From a bacterium (lineage in GTDB: Bacteria > Cyanobacteriota > Vampirovibrionia > Gastranaerophilales > Gastranaerophilaceae), in the NCBI GenBank assembly GCA_017471365.1, contig JAFUUC010000021.1, forward strand, positions 1 to 43,663: DNA of 43,663 nucleotides. Direction: 5' to 3'. Positions 33,758 to 41,447 of the stretch are shown piece by piece. Each line of letters starts with the position of its first letter. Within the stretch, counting starts at the first letter, position 1. The notes beneath the pieces were generated by a model. The model was given only the letters and a program-made list of their open reading frames with translations, ran no database searches and had not been told where the DNA came from. The position numbers and the translations under genes were made by a program.

Positions 33758-34770
33758 ATTGCCTCCAAAAGTGTTAATTCTTCAGAATAATAATTATTTT
33801 TACTTTGTTCACACAAACCATAATAAGCTTCTTTTATCGCGAGGGCTATTTTGTATGCTAAAAGGGGAGGAACAGCATTTCCTATTTGGTTAAATCTTTC
33901 TGTTTCATTTCCACAAAATTCAAACCAATCCGGGAAACTTTGTAACCTTGCAGCTTCCTTATGTAATAATCGTCTTCTGCGACCATCTTTTAATTTAATT
34001 CTTTGCATATCGCTGGTAGCCCCGGCTAAATTTCGGCAAGTTAACGTTCTTGCCGGTTTATCAGGGTGCAAGTCCCTGGGAACTTTACAACAAGAAGCTT
34101 TTTCATATTTAGCGATATATTCATCTTGTGATTTTGTTAAAAATTTACTACCTTCAGGTGTCGTATACATTAAATCTCCAATTGCATCCTCAACACAAAC
34201 TCGTCTCATTTCTTTTTTAGGGAGGGAAAAACTGTTTTTATGACCTACAACAATAAGCCTTTCTCTATTTTGAGGAACACCGTAATTAACCGCATTTAAA
34301 CACTCAAATGTTATATTGTAACCAAGTTTTTTTAAGTCTTTCAATATCAATTCAAAATACCACCTATGCGAATACATTAAATTCCTCACATTTTCAAACA
34401 TAAAAAATTTAGGTTTTACAGTTTTTATAGCATCAATAAAGATAGGAAAGCCATCTCTAGCATCCCCCATTCCTTTTTGGACTCCCCTTATGCTAAAAGG
34501 CTGACAAGGTGGCCCTCCAATTATAATATCTGCATTAGGATATTTATAACCTACAGTTAATTTTTCATTATAACAAGTTCCGGATAAGTTTTTATTATAG
34601 GTATCAGAAGCCGCTTTATTCATCTCATAACCAACTGTCTTAAAACCAGCAGCTTCAAAACCAAGTGACAAGCCGCCACAACCTGCGAATAAATCTAACA
34701 CAAGTAGTTCACTATTGCTATTATCAGGCTTTAATAATTCGTTTATATTTGATAAAAAACTCATTTCCAT
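33754..34770 (-). CDS. DNA (cytosine-5) methyltransferase of the restriction-modification pair
   Basis: A 338-residue C5-cytosine methyltransferase. Motif I is DLFAGCGGLSLGF (26-38), motif IV GGPPCQPFS with catalytic Cys89, motif VI ENV (126-128), motif VIII QNRER (167-171), and motif X GNAVPP near 310. The target-recognition region lies between motifs VIII and X (TLTCRNLAGATSDM). It protects the host from the endonuclease whose gene overlaps it by 4 nt. The promoter is TATAAT 15 nt before the ATG, giving a leader of about 8 nt. The pair lies next to a tRNA-Arg gene and a frameshifted gene, consistent with acquisition by transfer. Confidence 0.93.
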   Translation of the reverse strand: MEMSFLSNINELLKPDNSNSELLVLDLFAGCGGLSLGFEAAGFKTVGYEMNKAASDTYNKNLSGTCYNEKLTVGYKYPNADIIIGGPPCQPFSIRGVQKGMGDARDGFPIFIDAIKTVKPKFFMFENVRNLMYSHRWYFELILKDLKKLGYNITFECLNAVNYGVPQNRERLIVVGHKNSFSLPKKEMRRVCVEDAIGDLMYTTPEGSKFLTKSQDEYIAKYEKASCCKVPRDLHPDKPARTLTCRNLAGATSDMQRIKLKDGRRRRLLHKEAARLQSFPDWFEFCGNETERFNQIGNAVPPLLAYKIALAIKEAYYGLCEQSKNNYYSEELTLLEAM

Positions 34771-34785
34771 ATCCCACTATCCTTG

Positions 34786-34791
34786 ATTATA
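34786..34791 (-). promoter_or_regulatory. TATAAT -10 of the methyltransferase gene
   Basis: A perfect TATAAT on the minus strand, 15 nt from the ATG at 34770, predicting a leader of about 8 nt. Confidence 0.45.
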
Positions 34792-34919
34792 TAATAAAAT
34801 TACAAATAATGGATATTTATTAATATAATTAACTAAACGACGTAGAACTAATGCCCTTTTGCAAAACTTACCTCTCTACAAACAATCCATTGGATTGTTT
34901 TGCTCGGCGGAGTGCTACC

Positions 34920-34940
34920 TGCCCGCGTTCTCATCTCGGC
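34920..34940 (+). repeat. Inverted partial copy of the tRNA-Arg T-arm
   Basis: This 21-nt stretch reads TGCCCGCGTTCTCATCTCGG then C. It matches the minus strand of the adjacent tRNA-Arg gene (T-arm, 34976-34996) at 18 of 21 positions, the first 11 being identical. It lies in a short GC-rich patch (about 34895-34940) inside AT-rich intergenic DNA. It may be a remnant of a second tRNA or of a recombination event beside the restriction-modification genes. Confidence 0.45.
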
Positions 34941-34968
34941 AAAAATTACATACTTACTACAAAAAAAA

Positions 34969-35044
34969 TGGCCCCGCCGCGATTCGAACGCGGGCAAGAC
35001 GCGGTTTAGGAAACCGCCGCTCTATCCTACTGAGCTACGAAGCC
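34969..35044 (-). tRNA. tRNA-Arg (CCT anticodon)
   Basis: A 76-nt cloverleaf on the minus strand. The acceptor stem is GGCTTCG/CGGGGCC with G-U pairs, the anticodon stem GCGGT/ACCGC encloses TTCCTAA (anticodon CCT, reading AGG), and the T-stem CCGCG/CGCGG encloses TTCGAAT. The discriminator is A. CCA is not encoded. A T8 run follows directly and probably ends transcription. Confidence 0.93.
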
Positions 35045-35177
35045 ATACACCAATACTAACACAAAAAAAATAAAATTATTAATATTTTTTACATTTATTT
35101 TTTTTGAAGCAATTTCAATGAATAAAAATACTTTATATATAAGTAAGGGGAAAATAAAGGTAAAAGGTTAAAAGGTT

Positions 35178-36050
35178 ATGGCATTAGATGCAGTAGATAG
35201 CCGTAATGTGTATGTATATCAACCACTGTCGGAACTAAGTCTCAATAATTCCTTTTCTTCAGGAATTGATTTTGAAAACTCCGGCAGCAGCAAGACCTAT
35301 ACCCCTTTGTTTAATTTTAGTAATTCGTTCAGTTATAATTTTAGTGATTTTTACGGCAGCAGTTATGACTTCGATGACAGCGGATATGAATATTTTAGTT
35401 TAGGATCATCTCCAACAACAAGTTATACCCCTGATTTCAGTGATAATTCTACCTTTACTTATAATCCAAATATTGGTTCTGGTTTAAGTCCTCTTCCCCT
35501 GAATTTTGGACTATTAACTTTACCTAGATTACAAAACACAAATGTAAGCACTGGTAGCAATAATATGCCAACAGCTTCTGCTGCATCTTCTTCACAATCA
35601 TCATCTTCCCCTTCAAATGTGACAGCAAGTAAGAAAACTCGTGGTGTTCGCACTACCGGATATTGGGCTTCACTAGGTTATAATCCTCAAAAAGGACAGC
35701 GACTTGCACGTGAAGCAAGAAGAGGAATTGCGACGAGTTTTACAGGTTACTGTGCAAGGTATACAAAAAATGCAATAGCAAGAGCCGGTTTAGGAAGCTA
35801 TCAGTATAATGTTAATGGCTGTGATATGGCGAGAGCTTACGGAAACAATGGTAATTTTAAAGTTATTTCCGGTGCCGGTGTTGACCTGAAAACAGTTCCT
35901 GCCGGTTGTGTATTGGTTTATGAAGCTGGTAAATCAGATCACCATCCGATATACGGACACACCGGTGTTGCTCAGGGCGATGGAACTGAATGTTCCGATT
36001 ATATTACACGCTATCCTAAAGAATGTTCATATATTCTTGTACCGGTGTAG
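35178..36050 (+). CDS. Protein with Ser-rich N-terminus and CHAP/NlpC-like hydrolase domain
   Basis: A 290-residue protein. Residues 1-150 are low-complexity, rich in Ser, Asn, Phe and Tyr. The C-terminal 130 residues look like a cysteine peptidase/amidase of the CHAP or NlpC/P60 type: Cys192 in TGYCARYTKNAI, and His261 in IYGHTGVAQG, with a Gly-Cys-Val strand between. It would cleave peptidoglycan peptides or amides, but no signal peptide is visible, so export by a special route or an intracellular role is open. It stands between two tRNA-Arg genes that are on the other strand. Three AAAGGT-like words precede the ATG. Confidence 0.72.
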   Translation: MALDAVDSRNVYVYQPLSELSLNNSFSSGIDFENSGSSKTYTPLFNFSNSFSYNFSDFYGSSYDFDDSGYEYFSLGSSPTTSYTPDFSDNSTFTYNPNIGSGLSPLPLNFGLLTLPRLQNTNVSTGSNNMPTASAASSSQSSSSPSNVTASKKTRGVRTTGYWASLGYNPQKGQRLAREARRGIATSFTGYCARYTKNAIARAGLGSYQYNVNGCDMARAYGNNGNFKVISGAGVDLKTVPAGCVLVYEAGKSDHHPIYGHTGVAQGDGTECSDYITRYPKECSYILVPV

Positions 36051-36080
36051 TTTAATTAAATAAAATTTAAACAAAAAAAT

Positions 36081-36154
36081 CGTGCCCGGGGGGATTCAAA
36101 CCCCCGACCTTCGCCTTCGGAGGGCGACACTCTATTCGGCTGAGCTACGGACAC
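36081..36154 (-). tRNA. tRNA-Arg (CCG anticodon)
   Basis: A 74-nt cloverleaf on the minus strand. Acceptor stem GTGTCCG/CGGGCAC, anticodon stem TCGCC/GGCGA around CTCCGAA (anticodon CCG, reading CGG), T-stem GGGGG/CCCCC around TTTGAAT, discriminator G. CCA is not encoded. A T7 run follows. Confidence 0.93.
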
Positions 36155-36180
36155 AAAAACGTGGAGTATAACTCCACGTT
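36155..36180 (-). terminator. Intrinsic terminator after the LemA gene
   Basis: AACGTGGAGT, loop of 3, ACTCCACGTT: a perfect 10-bp stem with TTTTTG following on the minus strand, 10 nt after the LemA-type gene. It separates that operon from the tRNA. Confidence 0.85.
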
Positions 36181-36190
36181 CTAAAGTATT

Positions 36191-36778
36191 TTATTTTAAA
36201 TAATCTGCTGCACTAATAGGAGCTTTAACCGTTTCTTCTGTTTCAAAAAATGGACAAGTTTTTATTCCTAAAAGAGCTGCAAAAATCGAACTTGGGAATA
36301 TTTCTACAGCATTATTTAAATCATTCACTGCACTGTTATAAAATCTTCTAGCTGCTGCTATATGTTCTTCAACTTCAGCGTACGTTTGCATAGCTTGAAT
36401 CATAGTTTGATCGGATTTTAACTGTGGATAATTTTCTACACTAACAAGTAGCTGTGACATTTTTGAAGTAATTTGATTATCTAATTCGATTTTTTTAGAA
36501 ATTGTTTCTGCATCAGAACGAATTGCACTTGCGGCTGTTCTTAATTTTGTAATATCTTCCATTAGACCACGTTCGTGTTCCATAAATTTTTTTGCAATCG
36601 TCAGAATGTTTGGAATCAAATCATATCTTTTTCTTAGTTGAACGTCAATTCCGCTCATAGCTTCACGCATTTTGTTCTTTTTCTTAATTACGCCGGCATA
36701 GAGGTTGTAAAGTATTATCAAAACAACAATGCCAACAATAACCATTAAAATAGGTGTGAATAATAGTAATAGATCCAT
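36191..36778 (-). CDS. lemA: LemA family protein
   Basis: A 195-residue membrane-anchored protein of the LemA family. One N-terminal helix (residues 8-30) is followed by the conserved YAGVIKKKNKMREAMSGIDVQLRKRYDLIPN and a long helical bundle. Function is not settled. LemA genes often lie next to DUF3137 genes, as here (49 nt downstream of one). AAAGGA lies 8 nt before the ATG. It is the last gene of the operon that starts with the LCP gene. Confidence 0.92.
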   Translation of the reverse strand: MDLLLLFTPILMVIVGIVVLIILYNLYAGVIKKKNKMREAMSGIDVQLRKRYDLIPNILTIAKKFMEHERGLMEDITKLRTAASAIRSDAETISKKIELDNQITSKMSQLLVSVENYPQLKSDQTMIQAMQTYAEVEEHIAAARRFYNSAVNDLNNAVEIFPSSIFAALLGIKTCPFFETEETVKAPISAADYLK

Positions 36779-36827
36779 TTCTTAAGTCCTTTCTTTTCCT
36801 TGTAATTATAACATTTTCCGGTGAAAA

Positions 36828-37961
36828 TTACAATCCTAGCTTTTTATCTAGTTTAAAGTAATCAACCATTTCTAAAACTGAAACAATTTGATCAAACATT
36901 TCTTGGAATTGTTTTGTATCCGTAACAGGCTTTCTTAAACTAAACAAATTAAACAAATCACCTTTTACATGCGGTGCTATATAAATATATTTGTTAAAGA
37001 AAGCACAATATGTTCCTTTAGAGTGGAATGCAAAACTGAGTTTGTTAAATCTTTCCATAAATCCGGTTGTAATTAAATATCTTGATTCTATTTGGTCTGT
37101 AGAAAATACATTATATTTTTTATTGAATTCAATGTCTTCTAATTCTACTTTTTCTAATGTTATAGGAGGAGTTTTTGCCTTTTTATCTTTCTTTGGCTTT
37201 AATAAATCTTTGCTACTAATTTTTTGAGGTCTTATTATAGTTAAACCTTCAAAATTTTTATTCATTTTTATTCTGATAATTGCACCATTGAATATTTCTT
37301 TTTTATTATTTCCGGCACCGAGATTATATTCACATTCGGCAATATTAATTTCTACATCTCGATATTTCCCTATAAACGCGTCGTCGAAACGTTTTGAACA
37401 TCTTTTTGATTCCGGAATAAATTTAACATTATCAATTTCTTCGTTTGTAACAGTTTGACTCTGTTGCCAGTAGAATCCGGGAAAAGCACGCATTAGCTTT
37501 GGCATAATTTTGCGTTTAACTTTTTTTTCAAAAGATTTTTTAATTGCAAACCAGATAAAACCTGCAAGAGCAATGCTTCCCCAAGTCAAATCTCCGTTGC
37601 GGTCTACTTCTGCCGGAACCCAAAAATAAGTCACAAAAGCAACGATACCTAAAATAATTGCACAGGTCAAAACTCCGGCAAATCGAAGCTTGCGTTCCTT
37701 TTCATACGGTTCTAATTCTGGTAAAACTTTATCATATAATATTTTTTCATAGTCTTTTTTGAATTGTTCAACGCTATTTTCTTCAGTTTCAGGATGTTTT
37801 TGAGTTTCGAGATTTACATTTTTATCTTCCACTGAAACCAGCGTTGAATCGCTGCCTTTGATATCAATAGCTTCTTTTACCTGTTCCGGAATTTGGTTAG
37901 TACCTGATTGAATAATTTTGATGCTATTTAATCCATTACCACCAATACTGGGTATTGTCAT
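36828..37961 (-). CDS. DUF3137 family membrane protein
   Basis: A 377-residue protein. About 65 N-terminal residues are disordered. Two membrane helices follow at about 94-113 (FAGVLTCAIILGIVAFVTYF) and about 128-142. A soluble domain of the DUF3137 type makes up the rest (FPGFYWQQSQTV, FIGKYRDVEINIAECEY, NGAIIRIKMNKNFEGLTIIR). The role is unknown; the family recurs beside LemA. GGAGG lies 8 nt before the ATG, 15 nt after the LCP gene. Confidence 0.8.
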   Translation of the reverse strand: MTIPSIGGNGLNSIKIIQSGTNQIPEQVKEAIDIKGSDSTLVSVEDKNVNLETQKHPETEENSVEQFKKDYEKILYDKVLPELEPYEKERKLRFAGVLTCAIILGIVAFVTYFWVPAEVDRNGDLTWGSIALAGFIWFAIKKSFEKKVKRKIMPKLMRAFPGFYWQQSQTVTNEEIDNVKFIPESKRCSKRFDDAFIGKYRDVEINIAECEYNLGAGNNKKEIFNGAIIRIKMNKNFEGLTIIRPQKISSKDLLKPKKDKKAKTPPITLEKVELEDIEFNKKYNVFSTDQIESRYLITTGFMERFNKLSFAFHSKGTYCAFFNKYIYIAPHVKGDLFNLFSLRKPVTDTKQFQEMFDQIVSVLEMVDYFKLDKKLGL

Positions 37962-37976
37962 AATTTTATCCTCCTA

Positions 37977-39350
37977 TTATTCGCTTTCACCGGCTAAAAC
38001 TACCGTAAAATCAGTGTCCGCACACATAAATGTTGACGGATCATAAACAAACTGACGAGCTTTTACTTCCGGAACTCGTTTTTTAAGATCTGCATAATAG
38101 TCAACTGTAACATATTTTGAGTGTGCAATGAATTGAGAATGCAATGAATTTAACGTTCCGGAACATATAACCTGAATACCGGCTTTTTCCAAGGCTTTTT
38201 TTAATTCAGCAGCATCTTGCTTATAATCAGATGAACTCATAATACTTGCAGTATAACTTTCTTTTACACCTTGTGGTTTTTGCCTGTATATGAGACGGTC
38301 TACAACATCTTGTGTTTTGTCAGGATCTAAAATCCAATAACTTACGTACCCATTCTTATTTGGAGCACCCGGAAGCATTGCTATTTCAATATTGTCCATA
38401 TCAAAACCTTTTGCAAGACCTGCATATTGAGTCATTTCATATGGTGATAAATTTGTCTTGACATATTTATTAGTAATAGATACTAATTGTGGAATTTTTA
38501 CAATAGCTTCAGGTTTTTGTAAATCTGCCAGCAAACCTCTCAAAAACCATTGTTGCCTTTTTGTTCTTCCGATGTCCCCAGTAGCGTCGTGCCTAAATCT
38601 TAAATATTCAACAGCATCTTTTTCGGTTAAGTGATGTTTACCCTTTGTGAAATTGATATGAAGTTTACCTGCATAATCATCATAGTGCATATTTTTTTCA
38701 ACATAAATATCCACCCCTCCAAGAACTTTAACAATCTCACGAACACCTTCATCATGAAGCATTAAATACTTATCAATTTTCACGCCCAAAGTATCTTCGA
38801 CTGTTTTTATAGTCATATTAATCCCACCGATTGCGTGAGCTGCATTAATTTTTTGTGTTCCCATATGATTAGGAAGGTATACTTTGCTGTCTCTAGGAAT
38901 CGAAATAGCATTCACTGTTTTTGTACGCGGATCAATATTTAGTAAAATCATTGTATCAGTACGTGTCCCAACCCATAAATCAGAATCCGCACCATTTGAA
39001 TCAACCCCTAAAAGCAGAATATTCTGTCTCTTAGGTCCAAAAGGCAAACCAAATTCAGGTTTTAATTTTGAACCATTACCGAGAGATAGTTTGGCAAGTA
39101 AGCCTGATACAAAAGAATTTTTACCCAATTTTTGATCGAGAAATTCTTGATTATTCGCAAATAATAATATTGCAAATATCGCAGTAAAAAATATGATAAT
39201 CATTATGGTTAAAACTTTTCTAAATGATGATTGTTTAGATTTTAATCTATTGCTAGACCTGTAATCTACAAAAGGATTATCTCCTGCTCCTTGAAAATAT
39301 CTTCTTTTACTGTAATTATTTCTACCGGTATATCTTCTTCTATTCGTCAT
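37977..39350 (-). CDS. LytR-CpsA-Psr (LCP) family cell-wall glycopolymer ligase
   Basis: A 457-residue LCP protein that attaches polyprenyl-linked glycopolymers to peptidoglycan. A basic N-terminal tail and one membrane helix (about 45-65) are followed by the LCP domain: ILLLGVDSNGAD, TRTDTMILLNIDP with the conserved Arg and Asp residues, ISIPRDSKV, and YLRFRHDATGDIGRTKRQQ. The last 100 residues are a LytR C-terminal domain (ALEKAGIQVICSG). First gene of the LCP-DUF3137-LemA operon. AGAGAAGA lies before the ATG. Confidence 0.93.
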   Translation of the reverse strand: MTNRRRYTGRNNYSKRRYFQGAGDNPFVDYRSSNRLKSKQSSFRKVLTIMIIIFFTAIFAILLFANNQEFLDQKLGKNSFVSGLLAKLSLGNGSKLKPEFGLPFGPKRQNILLLGVDSNGADSDLWVGTRTDTMILLNIDPRTKTVNAISIPRDSKVYLPNHMGTQKINAAHAIGGINMTIKTVEDTLGVKIDKYLMLHDEGVREIVKVLGGVDIYVEKNMHYDDYAGKLHINFTKGKHHLTEKDAVEYLRFRHDATGDIGRTKRQQWFLRGLLADLQKPEAIVKIPQLVSITNKYVKTNLSPYEMTQYAGLAKGFDMDNIEIAMLPGAPNKNGYVSYWILDPDKTQDVVDRLIYRQKPQGVKESYTASIMSSSDYKQDAAELKKALEKAGIQVICSGTLNSLHSQFIAHSKYVTVDYYADLKKRVPEVKARQFVYDPSTFMCADTDFTVVLAGESE

Positions 39351-39725
39351 AATATCTTCTCTTATTCACGCGTATAAAAATAGTAATATTAACCTGAGCA
39401 AATGTATATCCAATGAAAAATGTATATTTTATCTATTCTCAGCTAAATTATGAATAAAATAAGGCTTTAATACCACTTCTTAACAAAATTTTACAAAAAT
39501 ATTTTTATTTTTTTTGCAGTAAAAATTAGATTTTTATATAAATTTAGATTATTTTTTTACTTTTTTGATAATTATTCCTTTTAAAAACTTCTATTTTTAG
39601 AAAATTACGCAAAAAATCATCTTTACATAAATTTTACATTTAATGATTTTTAGGCAATTTTTGAAATTTACTGCTTTTCAATATCATGTGCTTTGGTTAT
39701 AATGTAGAAGCTGAAATAATACAAT
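39351..39725. other. AT-rich intergenic region between LCP and the paralog pair
   Basis: A 375-nt divergent region, very AT-rich, with no supportable gene. It contains a 10-nt direct repeat (39400-39409 and 39418-39427) near the LCP gene and TATAAT at 39698-39703, 22 nt before the plus-strand ATG. Confidence 0.6.
39698..39703 (+). promoter_or_regulatory. TATAAT -10 of the paralog operon
   Basis: A perfect TATAAT, predicting a leader of about 15 nt before the ATG at 39726. No clear -35 or Shine-Dalgarno sequence is seen. Confidence 0.4.
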
Positions 39726-41447
39726 ATGTTAAATAAAGTTGAATTAGGTAGTGTAAATATTAAAAACAAGCCCCAATCAGTTGTAACATCAGCAGAAAAT
39801 GTTAGTTTTACTGGTATGGGTAGAGTTGCACGTGATTTGGGTAACTTGGCATTAAAGGGTATTCAAAAGTGTGAAGAACACCCTATGATTAACGTTGCTG
39901 TTTTAGATTTATCTACTGCTATTTTACCTAGAACTTTTTTTGAAACATTTATCGGATCAAAGCAAAAAGATGAAAATGGTGAAGAACAAAAACGCAGATT
40001 AAATGTTTTGGGTGGCTTTGAAGCTTTTAGGAGAGAATCTTCCGGATTGTTAATAAACTGTATAATTCCAAGTTTTATAGTAATAGGTGCCGCAAAGCTT
40101 TTAAATAGACCGGTTATGGGTATGTTTAACAAGTCTAATTTGACAAGAAGCTGGGCAAATAGTGATACTATCCAGCAAATAGAAAAATATTACACTAAAG
40201 CTGAAGGTGTAACAAAAGAAGATCAGATTTACAACGCCTTAAAAGCAATGTTTAACGATATTGAAGGCGTTGATGGTGACATTGATAACGGCGGCTTGAA
40301 ACAGTTTAGAGAAATTTTTGCAAATGATACAACTTATGATGAAACTTTAAAAAATCTTGCCCAAAATATTACTTCAGATAAGCCTGATAAAAATGCTGCT
40401 TCAAAACTTTATAAATATATGGTTGAAAAGAGCGGTATTTCTGAAAACATAAGATTTAACGGTGAAAAAGGATTTTTCTCGAGCAATTTAAAACATCTTT
40501 GCGAAAGCGTTGAGGAAATTCTACACGGTTCTATTCAGGAAGGCTTAGAAGTTAAATCTACTAATTTAACCAAATACCTATCAAAAGCAAAAACTTTGGT
40601 TAATGCCAAGAGTTTGGCGGGACTAGGTATAATTATACCTCTTGCAATTTCTGCACAACCTATTAACCGTTGGATTACCCATAAGATGGCTGGTAAGAAG
40701 GGTGCTCCTATTTATAATGATGATGAAGAAAGAATTTTGAATCATCTGGAAAAGAAAAAACTCACTGCGGAAAAATTCTTCGCTGTACCTTTGATGTGGG
40801 GCGTAGCGGGACTTTCAATGTTAATGGACAGACCGTCACTAAGGATGTTCCAGTTCAAGAATATTTTCCCTACTATGGATCAGGCAAGAATAATTTCAGC
40901 AGCGACTTTTTCTAGTCGTATTGCAGCATCGGAAGATTCAAATGAACTTCAAGAAAATACAATTCGCGATATTGCTACGTTTTCAAGCTTTTATTTCCTT
41001 GGAGACTATGCAGCAAAAGGAATTGCTACTTGGCTTGAAAAATTCAATAAAGACGGTATCAAGCTTATAAACAGACTAAAATCTCCAAAAGAAGATGCAA
41101 ATGTATTTGAAAGATTTTGGATATGGGCAAAACACACTAAAATGAAATCAACAGATGAACTTAAAGCTATAAAGGCTGCTGACGGACTTTCAGAAGCAGC
41201 TAATATTGCCATCAGACAAAAAGCCCGAAATTTACGAGCTGCTTGCCAGCTTGGAAATATCGCATTTTCACTGCTTTCTCTTGGTGTATTTATACCGCTT
41301 TATACTAGAACTCAAACAAATAAGAAAAAACAAATGGAACTTGAAAAAAATGTTTTAAAACAGATGCAATATAACGAAACATTTACTCATATGCAAAATA
41401 ACTCCCCTACATTCAAATCATTTTTTGATAACAATAAGGTACGATAG
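39726..41447 (+). CDS. Lineage-specific membrane protein, first of an adjacent paralog pair
   Basis: A 573-residue protein I cannot assign. The N-terminus has NVSFTG (Phe28). Hydrophobic stretches lie near residues 100-122, 295-312, 350-365 and 517-540, so it is probably membrane-associated. Shared with the next gene: LPRT near 60, RRESSG, SAQPIN near 315, PTMDQARIISAATFSSRIAA and NELQENTIRDI. The pair thus arose by duplication. Its TAG stop abuts the next ATG without a gap, so both are translated from one mRNA. Confidence 0.8.
   Translation: MLNKVELGSVNIKNKPQSVVTSAENVSFTGMGRVARDLGNLALKGIQKCEEHPMINVAVLDLSTAILPRTFFETFIGSKQKDENGEEQKRRLNVLGGFEAFRRESSGLLINCIIPSFIVIGAAKLLNRPVMGMFNKSNLTRSWANSDTIQQIEKYYTKAEGVTKEDQIYNALKAMFNDIEGVDGDIDNGGLKQFREIFANDTTYDETLKNLAQNITSDKPDKNAASKLYKYMVEKSGISENIRFNGEKGFFSSNLKHLCESVEEILHGSIQEGLEVKSTNLTKYLSKAKTLVNAKSLAGLGIIIPLAISAQPINRWITHKMAGKKGAPIYNDDEERILNHLEKKKLTAEKFFAVPLMWGVAGLSMLMDRPSLRMFQFKNIFPTMDQARIISAATFSSRIAASEDSNELQENTIRDIATFSSFYFLGDYAAKGIATWLEKFNKDGIKLINRLKSPKEDANVFERFWIWAKHTKMKSTDELKAIKAADGLSEAANIAIRQKARNLRAACQLGNIAFSLLSLGVFIPLYTRTQTNKKKQMELEKNVLKQMQYNETFTHMQNNSPTFKSFFDNNKVR

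Noticed and set aside
34859-35059. Plus-strand open frame across the tRNA-Arg gene
   Set aside because: It runs antisense through the tRNA and gives the usual AAIRTRARR-type translation of a tRNA complement; no ribosome-binding site.
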